Positions 49,992 to 63,389 of a DNA stretch of 64,000 bases are shown here, in pieces. The DNA comes from Polytrichum commune (lineage: Eukaryota > Streptophyta > Polytrichopsida > Polytrichales > Polytrichaceae). The notes beneath the pieces are model-generated. The model made no database searches. It was not told where the DNA came from and saw only the letters and a list, made by a program, of their open reading frames with translations. The stretch covers positions 46,836,758 to 46,900,757 of the forward strand of contig OX485805.1 in the NCBI GenBank assembly GCA_950295325.1. Direction: 5' to 3'. The stretch's first letter is position 1. Each line of letters starts with the position of its first letter. Position numbers and translations under genes: made by a program.

Positions 49992-51929
49992 TAGTGCTTC
50001 ACGTGAATTGCCGGCACATGGACGTGTGCCCTAATTAAGTGACTATATCGTGCCTTTGTGAGGGGCATCTCATGTGGTACAATGTTCTTGGCCACGATGT
50101 GGTAAGTTAACTTTTGGATCCAAAGGTCTTACAAAAGCCCGGGCCAAGGGAAGTTACTTACTATCTTCCTAGGTGGCATACAAAAAGGGGGCGGAAAAAG
50201 GGACTTGTTAATGTTGTTTTTTTCTATTTGAAAAGAAACAAGATGACGGTGCCCTCTCGTTTCCCGAAAAGGCACCACTCCGGCCGTTGAACGCTCGGGA
50301 TCAATTTAATGCTCACTCATCCTAAAGAGATCATTGACATGTTGGTAGTAGCGATTCATATAGTATAATATGATTGCCTAAATAATTCTCATCTTGTTCT
50401 CAACACAATTCAATTCAATCCGATGTCACAAGGATTCTACCAGTGTCTTATCAATGAAAGGTCCAATAATTATGAGTCGTAGTCCAACGATGTGTATCCT
50501 TTGGATGGAATATCTACAATGCATGCATTCATCTCATTTAACATCCCTAAGGGTCACACTCTTTCATAAAGGCAACTTAGTCGTTGTCTTTGTAACTACA
50601 CAAAAGCCAACAAATGGTACATGTTCATAATACCTATCATAGGAGAGATTGGAAATGACAATTCCTACGTAAATTTCGGTGTTTGTTATTTGAAGATAAA
50701 TTAACACGTAAATTGGGATCAAAGACCCCGAATCAATCTACCAAGTTTACTTCTGTATAAACTTGTAGGGGATATTTTTAATGCACCTCCAATGGTATGT
50801 GTTGGGAAACAAAATTTGTCAACAAATAAAGTTGCTATTCTGTAATTTACAAATGCCTACAACATATGGTTCGATGTAGAAGTGATGGTCTTCTTGATCA
50901 ATCTCCATTTCCATTGAGCCCGGGAAGGGGGGGGGGGGGGGGGGAGGAGGATGTGTGACTTATCAAACATTATCAAACAACGTGTGGTCAAAAGTATTGT
51001 GTGATTTATTCATCACGCTGAAAAAATTTGAATTCTTTGGAGGTGAATAACTTTATGAAAATAGGGGATTGCAAATTATAATAAAATGAAGTGTTGTGCA
51101 TAATGACCAATTCGATTGTTTTAGATCTAAATTATGCTTCACAATAAAGAATGTACTATGCACCTTGTAGTACATCCTGTATGGTTGGACAGAATGAGGA
51201 TACTATGTGAATACATGTTGTGCATCCATTGCTCCGTGACATTTCTCTATCTTTGTCACTTGTGAAGTTTGGTCGTTTGGATAGGGTTATATTTGTTATG
51301 ATTGGTGCAATTGCTGATCTTCTAATTTAACCCTTACACAAAGTTTATTTTATTATAACAAAGGAATGGTATGAAGTAGTACTCTCCTCCCTTGATCTTG
51401 AGTAATGGTATGATATGGTATGGTATGTATTCTAAAACATCACTCATTAGAAAACCAAGTAATGCAATTGTTTATGTAATATCTCCTTTGCATCAAAATA
51501 CCCCCTAGAAAAATACCGCTCGATTGCAAGGGCCATATAACCCCCCTAACAAGTCATCCCGCTGCGCCTTCTCACCAACTCCAATGTACATCACAAATAA
51601 TGTAAGATGTTAGTAACAATGTTTTGAGAATTCATAAGTAATTCTTTTGTCATCCATTTTAAAAAAATTATTTAATTTTCAAAATTTCATGATTTAAGCT
51701 TTATTTTTTCTACTATTATATAGAATGAGATATTTATCATCAACATGATGAATTTGAAGTAAACCCAATTCAATAAAATAATTAAAATTTTGTTATGACC
51801 GAGGAGTTATGGCTTGGGATAAATAGTGAATTAAACTCCAAAATAAAATTATATGTACCATGAGAAAGCTCCCCCCCACCCCCATAATAGGTTAACATCA
51901 TACCTTTAAGGTAGACGTGTGGTATTTGG
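49992..51929. other. Intergenic; 18-G tract
   Basis: 18 G at 50927-50944. Short tandem atggtatg(at) near 51409-51428. No exon recognised. Confidence 0.42.
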
Positions 51930-52290
51930 AAATTTTTTTCTCTATGTACTCGCTTCTTGTAGAATATGAAACACGCAATTAGTGTGAGAGGATCATATCA
52001 TTCAAATCTTGCTAGTAGCCATTTGTCTCTTAATATTTGGAGCTTGTATGAATATCTTATCCATCATCAAGTGAAGATTCTCATGCTCATCAAGTGGTCG
52101 TACAAGGTTTCCCTAGTCATGTTGACTATTATGCTTAGATTGGTTACCATAATATAAGCACATGCTTTGATTTCATTTGTACATGCATTTTTTTGGGTGT
52201 CCATTCTTAGATCTAGACTTAACTGCATACCAATCAAATATGGTTGTCCACATCATTGTTGGGTTGGAATTAGACAAGTCTCCCTTATGG
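51930..52290 (+). repeat. Dispersed repeat R, copy
   Basis: Shares gcttcttgtagaatatgaaac, acgcaattagtg, caaatcttgctagtag and the later caccaatcaaatatggt-like blocks with other R copies (1664, 43850). Confidence 0.5.
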
Positions 52291-52440
52291 CCGATTTAGA
52301 CTACAGTGAAGAAGTGCACAAGTTGGTCAAGAATTTCAGCCCCCAAGACAAAGTACTTTGAGACAACAGTTGATACGGTGGACAAGATGGAAAAACAATG
52401 AAAAAAAGTTGCCTCGAGTTGGAGTTCTCCAAAATCCAAG
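52291..52440 (+). repeat. Half copy of the GGGCCGGTTTAGACC element
   Basis: ggccgatttagactacagtg, aagaagtgcac, gtcaagaatttcagccc and gtggacaagatgg correspond to the arms of 53302-53698. Confidence 0.65.
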
Positions 52441-52673
52441 TTCCGTGTCCTAGGGTTTGAGGTTAATAAATAAGATACTCATATAAATGAATAAGTTACT
52501 CATACAAACTCCAAAAATCATGAGAAAATGGCTATGGCCTCAATTTAGATTTGCTTACCAACTCATACTAATCACGCATTTCATAGCCTCTGAGAAATGG
52601 GCTAGTTGGAAAATTTTAACCATTAAAGACCCATCTACCTTAGTGTAAACACACCCCAAGTTAGACAACACTA

Positions 52674-53005
52674 CACTAAATATTGTATTTACTGTCACTA
52701 TATGCCTATATGCCTTGCTGCAATACTAATTGTAAACCACACGTATAGTGTCACCGACACTAAATGTAAACCCAACATTAGTTGTCATTCTTTGTAGAAC
52801 AAATATGGGCATTAAAGATTTGCATTGTTGCAGTTACTATCACTTACCAAGTGATTTCTTCATCTAAATTTCAATAAACCATGACATTATTTCATTACAG
52901 GGTTCAAAATATACCAAACTTTGTAAGTATTGCATTACAAAGAGAGTTGTAAACTTATTCATAAGATATGTCACCATAAAAGTTACCACATGACAAAAAG
53001 TGGCC
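52674..53005 (-). mobile_element. CACTAAATA-family element, inverted, far end decayed
   Basis: Begins CACTAAATATTGTATTTACTG after TA; internal sequence is the complement of 38005-38379 (cgacactaaatgtaaaccca, tcaccataaaagttaccaca). The right terminus is not clear. Confidence 0.75.
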
Positions 53006-53301
53006 AATCACATGAGTGTTATGCCCTAGTATTATATTGTACACGTGGCCCCATCTAGTTGGTTGTCCGACGTTCAAGACCCAAACTTTGTCTCAATTTA
53101 GAGACCACTCTACATCAACAACCACTAGCAACTGGACTCCACTTGGAGAGCGACTTACTAAATCCATATGTGGCCGAATACGGTTGGCTACTAAACTTTG
53201 GCCCATTTCAAACATCACCCCCTGAATCTTTTCACAAGGCAGAGTCAATAAATGAAATAGTTTAATGTACTAGGCTACATAATTTGCAATGTAGTCAGTA
53301 A
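53006..53301. other. Intergenic, no gene recognised
   Basis: Two overlapping short frames only; nothing assigned. Confidence 0.35.
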
Positions 53302-53698
53302 GGGCCGGTTTAGACCATGGTGAAGAAGTGCACTGGTCAAGAATTTAGGGGAATGGAGCAACATGAATGGCTTCGACAGGGGTTCTTCACCAACAAGGGT
53401 TTACACTACGACTAGTGGAGAACTTCAAGCATGGATGAAAAAATGACATGGTTGTCAACATGGCAACATTTTTTGCCAGGGGAGTTTTTGGGAGGGCAAG
53501 TATCTTGGGCAACCTCAAACCCTTGGACAAGAAACTTGACATCTTGAGAACTCCAACTTGAGGGTTATTTTTATTTTTATTTTAAAATTTAAAATTTCCC
53601 CCATCTTGTCCACCGTACAAATTGTTGCCTCGAATAACCTTGTCTTGGGCTTGAATTCTTGACCGACCGCTACACTCCTTCACAATGTTCTACGGGCC
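53302..53698 (+). mobile_element. Inverted-repeat element, GGGCCGGTTTAGACC ends
   Basis: Left arm GGGCCGGTTTAGACCATGG..gtcaagaatt pairs with right arm aattcttgacc..atgttctacgggcc. About 45-60-bp imperfect arms. Target duplication not resolved because the next element abuts it, sharing GGGCC. Confidence 0.7.
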
Positions 53699-54193
53699 AC
53701 TTCACAGAGGAGATTGAGAGCCCGTGACCATTACACTTCAAGCACTCTTATCGGTGGAAAATGCGGAGCCGGTCCAAGTTCGCTTCACACTACACTTGAG
53801 GGACCAACGGAGTAAGTGAATGCAAGATGGATGTAAAGTCTACATAGACTCCTACATGGCATCACATGGATCATGTCTCATGGTCACTTGCACCATTTTC
53901 CAAAACCACCTCTTGGAGGTAGGCCCAACACAACACCAGGAAACCATGACACTCCGAACACTCACAACAATTGATGTTATTCTACTTTTATCATGCGTAA
54001 AACCCGCATGAATAGAAATTCATTGAAATAACATTTGGTTGAGAGCCCGGTCACATATGAGTTCACACTACACTCGAGGGTCCGTGACCACACTACATGA
54101 TGTTGGAGGTGTGTTGGGACGGCCTTCGGACACCTTCTTTGGGGCTCTCACAATTTCATGGGCACGGCTCTTGGCTCGTGTGTGAAGTGGCCC
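53693..54193 (+). mobile_element. Inverted-repeat element, GGGCCACTTCACA ends (501 bp)
   Basis: Ends GGGCCACTTCACA and TGTGAAGTGGCCC, with gagagcccgtgacc / ggcac..gggctctc as inner arms. Its right half recurs at 11128-11424, and its terminal motif recurs inside the arms of the 2.8-kb element. Confidence 0.75.
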
Positions 54194-54679
54194 TAAACCG
54201 GGCCGAATTAGGTTAGAAAAGAGGAGGGGGGGGGGGGGGGGGATTGACGGGTTTGGTGAGTCACCGGAAGGGCATGCCACCTCAGCGATAATTATGCATC
54301 TTGGTGCACGGGTGGAATACTTAGCCCGATGACTCATCACCAACGTCCGGAGCTCGGTGGACGAGTCTCCGGAGCTTCAACTCACCACATGTGCATTTCT
54401 TTTGGACACCACCGTAGTAGGCTGTCAGAGATAATGGCAATGAGGTGGCTAGTTGGACGAACTTAAAAGAAAGGCAAAAAGAAAAAAAGAAAAAAAACAC
54501 ACACATAATGTGTAGCTTAAACAAAAGCCATGTGACTCCTGGCCCTTAAGGGGCAAGGTGTCGCGTATTGAACGTGCTTGTCTTGTGTTTTTGGCACCTT
54601 CATGCATTGCGTCGATAGCGTGGGCCGCTCCTCTTAATCCGAAGACCGATACGTTTCGTAGTCTTGAAAGAACGGGTAC
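54194..54679. other. Intergenic; 17-G tract
   Basis: 17 G at 54226-54242. No gene recognised. Confidence 0.4.
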
Positions 54680-54687
54680 CAAAAATG

Positions 54688-55034
54688 CTCGGGGGGGGGG
54701 GGGGGGCAGTGTGTTAAAAAGTTAAGGATATAGGTGCGAACAACCACTATTTTATAGGGGGGTATTACTTTCAATTCTCTTCTTTTTTTCACATGCTATC
54801 ATTATGTAAATTTCTACTTTGGGTTGGTAGATAAATGGCTTGCATTACTTATAATTCCAAATTACCTATTATTCCATACCCTATAGTACTTTAAAGATGC
54901 CCAGTGCCATTTTTGATACCCTATATTACTCTTAAGTCCATTTATAATTTTTTGCCCCCATGTTTTTAAAATACCCTATCATTTGTTCGCACGTATATTG
55001 CTACTCCAACCAATGACTACCCCCCCCCCCCGAG
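54688..55034 (-). mobile_element. G-tract-ended element (CTCGGGG family), copy B (347 bp)
   Basis: CTC plus 16 G at the left, C run plus GAG at the right, 8-bp duplication CAAAAATG (54680-54687 and 55035-55042). Inverted and about 90% identical relative to 43323-43665. Confidence 0.9.
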
Positions 55035-55042
55035 CAAAAATG

Positions 55043-58000
55043 GTTATATATGTTATGGAGAGATTGGATTAATTCATGTCCGTGTCTTGGGAGATTTTTG
55101 GGGCATAATCGGTTGAAATCCTAGTGTTTCCTAGGCCAATCGGGAACGTGTTGTGGGTGTTTTGGGTTTTTTCTTTATTAAAGTGAGGCATACTCCGTAG
55201 AGGTTTCTAAAATGATCGATAATTTTCATGAAGTCTTGAACTTCAACAAGTTATTTCTGAACCAAAATTGGTTCATATGTAATTGCACTATAAAGGGTAT
55301 TTAGTGTTTGATATACTAAATGCGAACGCATACACTAAATGTCAATAACCCTATGAAAAGTAAGTAACATTAATTGTAAATTCAAACACTAAATATCAAC
55401 TATGGTGATATGTGGAAGTTACGTGTCTGAATCTAGTGTTAGTAAGGATATGAAAAAAATGTCGTCGTCTTTGGCAAATGAGAGATTAACGAATAGGAAG
55501 GTGGGGTGTCATTCCTAAAATCGCAAGTCCAATGAAATCCATGCTTCACAAGAAGGGAGGTGGCATAGGGAAGGTAGCGGCACATTTATGTTTAACATTT
55601 TTGATGAAAAAAAAAAAGTCTCTTTTTCAATGTTTGAAAATTTAGAACAATAGGTAACAAAAATATCATAGAAAATTACTATAATATTATCAAAATTAGC
55701 TCTACATATCCTATTAGATGATCCTAGTATACAATTTTGTTGGGAGATCCTACGATAGAATTTGATGTGTTGTGATTCTAGACTTGGACTTAGTCCAATT
55801 TTACTTGAATATTAGTTGATTGTGTCCTCAAATTATAGACACCACTCTATGTTTTTGTTTTTATTTACAAATGAATTATTCATTGATGACAATCATACTA
55901 TACTTGATAATACACCTCATTGACTCCAAGGCATACTTGAGAGAAGGGTCAAGAGAATTAATCAACACAAAAATCAGATCGTAATCCAATGCTAATCCAT
56001 AGTTCTTATGTTCCTTGCTATTGTTCTCCATCTTGAATCTGACATGTTTGGTCATGCAAGAAAGTGTTGTATTATCCGAATGTTGTATTTCAATAATATG
56101 ATATTTTGGCCTAGAATGTCATACTATTGAGGTTTACACAAAAATGGCCTATTTCAATATAAAATGTCATTATATATACACAATGAAGTTACATAAGTAT
56201 GGAAGAACATTTTTATATGGAGATATGCTCACAACATCACACAACATGGAGTTCAAAAAAACACTACCCCCAGGATGATATCTTCCCCATATCACACACT
56301 ACAAAAGTGAGAGTTTATTGTCTTTTGATGATGTTTGTTGATGTTGGAAATTGACATATTGTTCAATTTATCCATAAAAGATTGCATGTTCATCACATCT
56401 ACGATTGGAATTTCCAAAGAATGCCCCACTACATGATTTGATAGTAAATGGGCATACTCACAGCTTGAGGAAGCTTGACTACTAGTGTTTGCTAGTCATT
56501 CCCCTCTAGTGGCTATTCATTAAAATCTAAACCCAAATGGACTTCTCTACCCCATGCCAGATCCATGAACTCAACCATGTTGCACTCCTCCCTACTTCAT
56601 GAGAAGGCAACAATGCTCGTGAGCAACTTGCATCTCTCTCACCTCATATTGATTCACTCAATTACAATGTTGCCACGTTATGCCAAGTTAAATAGAAACT
56701 TCACAGGTGATGCATTATTGATAGCTCTCTTGTGCCATCCTTGGAACAACTTCGTCGTGTGATCTCACCCCTCCTCAAATCCTCAAAAAACCTCTCCTAA
56801 AGGTTACTAGCTTTGAAATTGCCAGTTGTACCACTAACACAACATTGAACTGTAAATGTCACATAATATGGTTCCTCCTCCCTACTTCATGAGGCAAGGG
56901 TAGTAACAATGCTCACAACCAACTTGCATCTCTCTCACCTTAGATAGACTCGCTCAAATACAATGCTCACCACGTCCCACATCCAGAGACCAATCTCAAC
57001 AATTGCAATCCCCAAAACCTTCGACCTCCACCCAAACCCAAAGGTCAATAGTGCAATGTCTATTCTTGAACCAAGGCTTAAACAATTAACGTGAATTAAA
57101 GTAAGTTAACCCATTGATGTATTCATTCCGTATTTGGAACAACTCTCCAATCCCAAGGCGGATCCTAGTATGCACATTAATTACCTCTATTGTATGAAAA
57201 AACGAGTCTAAAAATTGCCGTATTGCAAGCATCGTAATTATATTTTGGAGATAAATTTACATTAGAAATCTTGGTCGACGGGAAATGCGCCGTATAGTCG
57301 AGGTGTCGTATTATTGGGTGTCATATTATCAAGGTAATATACATCCTCTTTCTGCTCGTCAAGTCTTAAAGACACCCACACATTTTGTTTCTAGAGAGAG
57401 AGAGAGAGAGAGAGTTGGGCATTTCTTGAATAGATCTAAGCTTATTTTCAAGCATAGTCCTTTCTTAATACATCCTCTTATTTAGAGGTCACACCATTCT
57501 TCTACATATCTATGTACTTTTCAAAAACTCAGGAGGGTGGGTGGGACCATCCCTCATGATCATATCATTGCAAAACCATCCCTATGTCTTTGTCACTACT
57601 ACATCTTGGTAGATATCTAATACATTACCACCATTTGGGCACCTACACTTCCATAAGTTGCACTCGTGGTGCCCTTAAGCCATTTGTTGCAAACTATATC
57701 CATTGCTAACATTGTCAAATTTCAATAAAGTATCTAAGACATGTACAAACCATACTTGAAGGTTCAATCATAAGCCAAACAATGCTATGTATTCATCACT
57801 ATTTTGTACAATAACTAAGCATCATATACACATTATTTTTTTCAAAGATAATATTCAAAACCTAAGATTCCCGTCAAGTTTGTGAAGTGTTTCCCTCACA
57901 TGTGCTCATGCCACCAACCAAATCCAAAGAGAGGGTTAGTAACGCACACGAGGTGAATAACAACAAATCCCAATTGTTATCTATGTCACACAATCAATTA

Positions 58001-58357
58001 CAACATAATCATACATTTTGTGTCAAAAGCATACCATCGAGTACTCTACATGTTCCTTAGCCATTTGAGACTTGAGTGACCAAAAATTGTCGCAGTTACC
58101 ATACAACCCCCACAAGTTCACAAACTTTACACTTATCCCATAAGTCACTTAGGGTAAATTGTTAGTGCGGCTTAACCTTGGAAAGGAAGTTCTCATGTCT
58201 CCTTTCACCTAATATAGGATTAGGTAAACATCCTTGTCCGTAGATGCATAGTGCCAGATCTGCAGTGACAATTTTCTAAGTAAAACTTTTTTTTCGAACC
58301 CCAAGGTAAGTAGTCCTTTGGGGTTATATTTTATTGTATGTGAAAGTCATTTATGGC

Positions 58358-58394
<37 letters not shown>

Positions 58395-59347
58395 CAATTG
58401 TTGACTAGATGAGACAATTCCAAAATTGATCCAAAGTTGATCCAAGGTGACATTGTAAGATAGAAGCGTCCCAATTCCGTCATTGACCCGATTCTAACAC
58501 GAATGCACTTCAACATGGATACTAAACCTATTATTCTTAAGGATTAAAAACATAGTTCATTGGTTGAAAGTGACAAAATGTCAACAATCAAAATTGTCCA
58601 CTTGGGAAGAACCTATATAACTAGGAAGAGTCAAATGAAGTTTATGACTTTAAACAAGTCTATTAAAAACAAATGTTCTCCGAATCATGTGATTGTAATG
58701 TCGTTATACTCATAACGTAATTGGGAGTCCAAATAAAATAGTGGGTGAATTGTTTTGGTAGGTAAGGGACCATAGCCCTCTCGAATGTGTACACGATAAG
58801 CACTCCCTACCTTATGTGAAGTTGAAAGTGCCCGAAATAGGAGGGACACACATGCCTTCTTGGTGATGAGGTGGCACCGCACGGGGTTAGGTGAATGGGG
58901 ATAAAAAGGAAAAAGAAAAAGGAAAAGGTATTGATTAGTCCATGTGACGGCCCCCCATTGACAAGGTGTTTAGGGCCACGTGTTGTGTGTTGAACTAGCT
59001 AAGTTCTCGTGTGTTGATTCGGTTTCATGCAATACATCATAAATGCCGTCTAACTTCTATGTGATACAATGAGTGGAGGTAGAGTTGCAAAGAAGGACAT
59101 GTGGCGATAGCCTATTGGTCCCTAATTTTGGAATGGTCAACCGTGATGCCGTTGCCACGTCACACCGGTTTGGAGATCCTAGCTGGCTTGTGATAAGCAC
59201 GGACTTGGTGTTGGTCAGCTGCTTCAGAATGGTGAGCCTTCAAAACGGTGCAAGCCCGGGGAGATTCTTGGGCATAGTCGGTCAAAACCCTAGTGTTTCC
59301 AAGTCCAACTGGTTACATGTTGTGATCTTTCGGTTTTCCTTTGTTCG
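55043..59347. other. 4.3-kb intergenic stretch, no gene recognised; AG microsatellites
   Basis: (AG)n at about 57393-57414 and 58362-58390. A ~110-bp block (ctccctacttcatgag, then aacttgcatctctctcacct) is duplicated at about 56585 and 56878. The segment 55085-55200 matches 59255-59340 (gggcat..cggt..aaa.cctagtgtttcc), so a larger old repeat surrounds family Y copy 3. No exon found. Confidence 0.45.
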
Positions 59348-59753
59348 CTCTGTCTGTAGGACAGAGACTATGCATCAACTTATTCGTTTCAAGAGCAAAT
59401 TTCCTAACTACTTTGTGTTCACACTTGGACGTTACTTGTTCTTGTTATTTTTGGTCCACTATATTTAATGTGGATGTTATCTATAGTTTATATATATATA
59501 AGTGCTCCCTAAAATGCATTGAAAGAAATCTAGTTAACTATAGTTATTTCGGCAGTTCTTGATTATTTATTTTAGAAAATTCGGGTGATAAATGAGTAGC
59601 TTCAATCCTTGACCCGTATTTGAGAAGAAGGTGCACAAAATTCAAGAAAGGTTTGGTATAGTGAATAGCCATGAATTGGCATGAGCAAAGTGGACAACTA
59701 CAATTGTAGTCTTTCATAATAAAGAACATAGCCTCACGATTCTACCATTTTCT
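59348..59753 (-). repeat. Repeat family Y, copy 3 (406 bp), inverted
   Basis: Complement of 49521-49932, about 90% identical. Begins with a gctctgtctgtaggacagag hairpin and ends cattttct. Confidence 0.82.
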
Positions 59754-59946
59754 TGTTAACATGAGATATATTCCTTGGATTTTTCCAAATTGATAGGCGG
59801 TTTTCCTAAAGTCCGGTAACGTCAACCGGTCATATCTCAAACCCAACCGGTTCATTGCTTCAAAATTAAGGTTAACTTACGGTAAAAGTGGGCCCAAATA
59901 GTGTGTTTTGCACCCACATCTCCTAGGATACTAAACACACCGTTGA

Positions 59947-60339
59947 GGCTAGTTCTCATGGGGTCCCAACTCCCGAGACCCACTCATGTCAAGTGCCAAC
60001 ATGGAGGCACAGTCCCAACATTCGAGCCTCAAGAAACCATTAAAGTATGGTTTACATCCATTAATGTCAGACCTTGATTACTTTATGCACGAAAATTCTC
60101 GGGACTTGTGTTGCAAGTTGGGTCTAGTTTTGTGCTCAACCCAACTCCCAACACAAGTCCCAAGCCTCACATCCCATAAGTGGTGCCATGTAGGCATTCA
60201 TGTCGTACTTGGGAGTTAGGGCTTGGGATCCCGTGCGATGTGGTAAGTCCCAACTTCCATGTTGTCAACAACTGAGATTACATGAATCGACCTCAACGGA
60301 GTTGGGACTTAGGACTTGGGACCCTGTGTGAACTGGCCC
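59947..60339 (+). mobile_element. Inverted-repeat element with GGGTCCCAACTCC arms
   Basis: Left ggctagttctcatggggtcc and caactcc pair with right ggagttgggac..gggaccctgtgtgaactggcc. Target duplication not resolved. Confidence 0.65.
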
Positions 60340-60434
60340 TTGGTATAAGATGATCATCAAGTCCAAATGAAGGCCGAAGCCATTCATAACATTTTTCAAC
60401 GGGGGTAATGTTGTTTGCTTGCCAAATGTGGTAG

Positions 60435-60450
60435 CCCCCCCCCCCCCCCC
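60435..60450 (+). repeat. 16-C homopolymer
   Basis: One of at least eight G or C runs of 15 or more in the window. Confidence 0.95.
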
Positions 60451-60652
60451 GGCTCCACACCGTTGATGTCAATGTGTTAGAGTATGCAATGACCAAGTCA
60501 AATTCCAAGTGATAGAAGGCCACCGACAATGTGTTGTATAGCTTGGCTTAGTTTAGTGTTTAGATGTTGGGCCAATACAAATCAAGGCTAATTAATGTCC
60601 TTACTACCACCTACAACGATACTAATCACCTTCCACCTTGTCAAAATTAGTA

Positions 60653-60936
60653 CTCTCTCCGTCCCAAAATGATTGTCTGTGTTCCTAACTTTGGCTAGAT
60701 TAAGGCATGTTGACCATTGATCAAATAATTGTAAGTATGACTCTGAAAATAGAAAACAACAACTACTCCGAAATGCCCCCCGAAGTTGTTGTGTCGAAAG
60801 ACTTCTTGATGATGTAAGTTTGGCACAAGACTATTTGACTTTGAGCCTCGCATTTCTAGCCGGGCAGATAAACCAGACAATCATTTTGGGACAAAAAAAT
60901 CTAGGAAGTCGGACAATCATTTTGTGACGGAGGGAG
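60653..60936 (+). mobile_element. Stowaway MITE (284 bp)
   Basis: Ends CTCTCTCCGTCCCAAAATGA and TTTGTGACGGAGGGAG with TA on both sides (60651-60652 and 60937-60938). The CTCCCTCCGT terminus and TA duplication are the defining traits of Stowaway, mobilised by Tc1/mariner transposases. GACAATCATTTTG blocks mark both subterminal regions. Confidence 0.95.
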
Positions 60937-60938
60937 TA

Positions 60939-63389
60939 TGGAGTTATATCTTGATTCGTACATGTTGCAGTAGGTGTTGGCATCTTTGCCCCTAGGTGCT
61001 GGCCACACCGAGCAATGCCTATGGGCTAAATGTTATGTTCTCTTGTCATTACAAAGCTCTTTCTTGTTTTTATTCTCATATTTGTCATCAAATTGCAATT
61101 ATTAATCTTTAAAATTAAATATTTCATTGTTTTTCCATGGATAGAATGGTCAGAAAATAATCCAAAAGAAATCACAAAAATGGATGAAACCATCATATTT
61201 GGGACGATGATGTCATTATATGTTGTATGATTATGTGAGATATTTGCAAAAGAAATAGGGGATTGTCCCCAAAACCAAATCAAATGTATTGTATGCAATG
61301 GGCATTGCCTACGCAAATGTTGAAGTGGGGTTTGTTTGAACTCTATTTTCACCTTTGCCCATGTTGTTACCGAGCTATTGTCACCTTCTTGATTGAATTA
61401 TTTCCAACACTCATGGGCAATCAACAACTACATAGGTATGAGCACCATGGGCTCACAATGTTACATTCTATGTAGTTTTAAGAATTGCGGTAGCTCACTA
61501 GCTTCATCTTGAACGGAGTCCGAGCTCAACACCAAATTGAGTGGGATGCCGGCCATGTGTTTCACCTAAAAGTGCCGTCTTCGAAAACCAAGGACTATTT
61601 GTTACCATATTAGAAATGCTAGATTAAATATTACTTGTAAAGTATTCATAACTGGAGTTGAAGAAAAGGATCATTGCGTACACACTACTTAACAATGTTA
61701 TAAAATGCTTACAACATGTTAAAAGATGTTCAAAAGTGAATTGCTCATCAATATTGATGAGCCATAAATTTTTTTAAATGAATTGTTTACCTAACACGAG
61801 GGTACAACACTATGATGGAATATGGTGTGGAATGCTAAAATGATCCCATGCAGTTTGAGCTTGAGACCCTTAATTACAATGTTAGTTTTTGCATCCTTGA
61901 CTCCCCCTACACGAATACGTGTAATCAAGTTGTCTTTGAGAACGGGTTACCTCTACTAATACAAATTACCATGGGTTAAAACCATATCATGAACACTCAC
62001 GATTTTATCTTATTCATCCGTATAGCAACCAAAGTAAAAAATGCAAAAAAGTATTTGTTGTACTTTGTTATGGTGATAATTTAGTCAAAGTGGCTTGAAA
62101 TGTAAGTAAATTAGTGTAGAACAACCTAATTGCACATATCAATGTAAGTTATCTTACATCAATCAACTTCTTCTTTTTAATTTTTATTTCAATATAATAT
62201 TTTTTCTATAACCTTAGATTGGGATTGTAGTTATGCTTGTGATGTTCAACACAACAACATCAACAAACCTTGCTCCACAAGATTTTGTTTTTTTTTTCTT
62301 CTTCTAACCTTACAAGCTTGTCATTCTAGTCTTATGGGTTCACCGTGGATTCCGGGGAATGCCCTTGTACGCATGGATGATTTTTGATGCTTCTTCATGG
62401 GTGATCCTTACATTGTGTAGCTTTAGTTGAAAGTTGGTTATGAAATCAATGCTTTGGGAGTAGTGGTCAATGACTCCTACATGATGGAGCTTTGGAAAGC
62501 GTTTTTTGTACTCTATAGCATAAATCCCCTAACTCCACAAGGCTTTTGGTCGGGAGTAGGTTGTATCTCATACCCATTTCATACAACACCTTCCATGTTC
62601 GGGAAGCTTTTGGTGGATGTGTTGGAGGTAATGTGGAGGTTTGTACAAATGACATCTTGTTTTTGTTCATTGAGGGTCAAACTCACGCCCCGATCACACC
62701 AACTTTCCGTCAACTTTTGGATGTGAAATAGTTGGGGATGTCCTGCACAATTGGATGCCAAGTTGTTCACATCAACATCTCGGCTTGCTCAACATTATTT
62801 GTTGTGATGTACAACTACTCACATGGCTGCCCTACCTCCCCAATGACTAAAAATAGATGTGAGGCATCAAAGTTGGGCCATGCATACAGACCACAAGTTT
62901 TGGGTGGTGGGTCCCATAGGTCCGACGCGCGTCCAATTATGGACATCACAGTGTAGTTATGGCCATCTTTGGCGCCGTCATATAGGTTAGACGATGATGG
63001 CCCATCATGAAAGTCATTGTGGGAGACTAATTCACCTACAAAAAATGCACTTTCACTTTATGTGATCAGGGCATCATTTTGGCATGTCAAGACTGATGCA
63101 AAAATGAAATTGGCCCTCAATGAACCATAATAGGTTGCTCTTCATTCAAGATTGAACACTACCTTCGTGCAAGCAAAAAAATTGGAAGAAATTTATTGAT
63201 ATTCTATGCATAACAATTAATAGAAGATCATAGGAGACCAACTCCTAATATAAAGTTTCATTGACTCAAAGGAGAACTCTAATGTGCATGATTTGCAACC
63301 CCTCAAAAGTCAAGAGAAAGAGGTGTTGATGCTAAAAGTTTCAGCTTATGTAAAAGCATTGTAGAGGGTGCTCTATTTGAACAATACTA
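60939..63389. other. 2.4-kb intergenic stretch, no gene recognised
   Basis: Open frames around 62427-62770 on both strands overlap without a recognised domain; the minus-strand reading near 62340-62530 (HHVGVIDHYSQSIDF...) could be a decayed retroelement gag-like stretch but is too weak to call. Confidence 0.4.

Noticed and set aside
62340-62770. Possible retroelement gag/RT on either strand
   Set aside because: No catalytic or zinc-knuckle motif; both strands open by chance.
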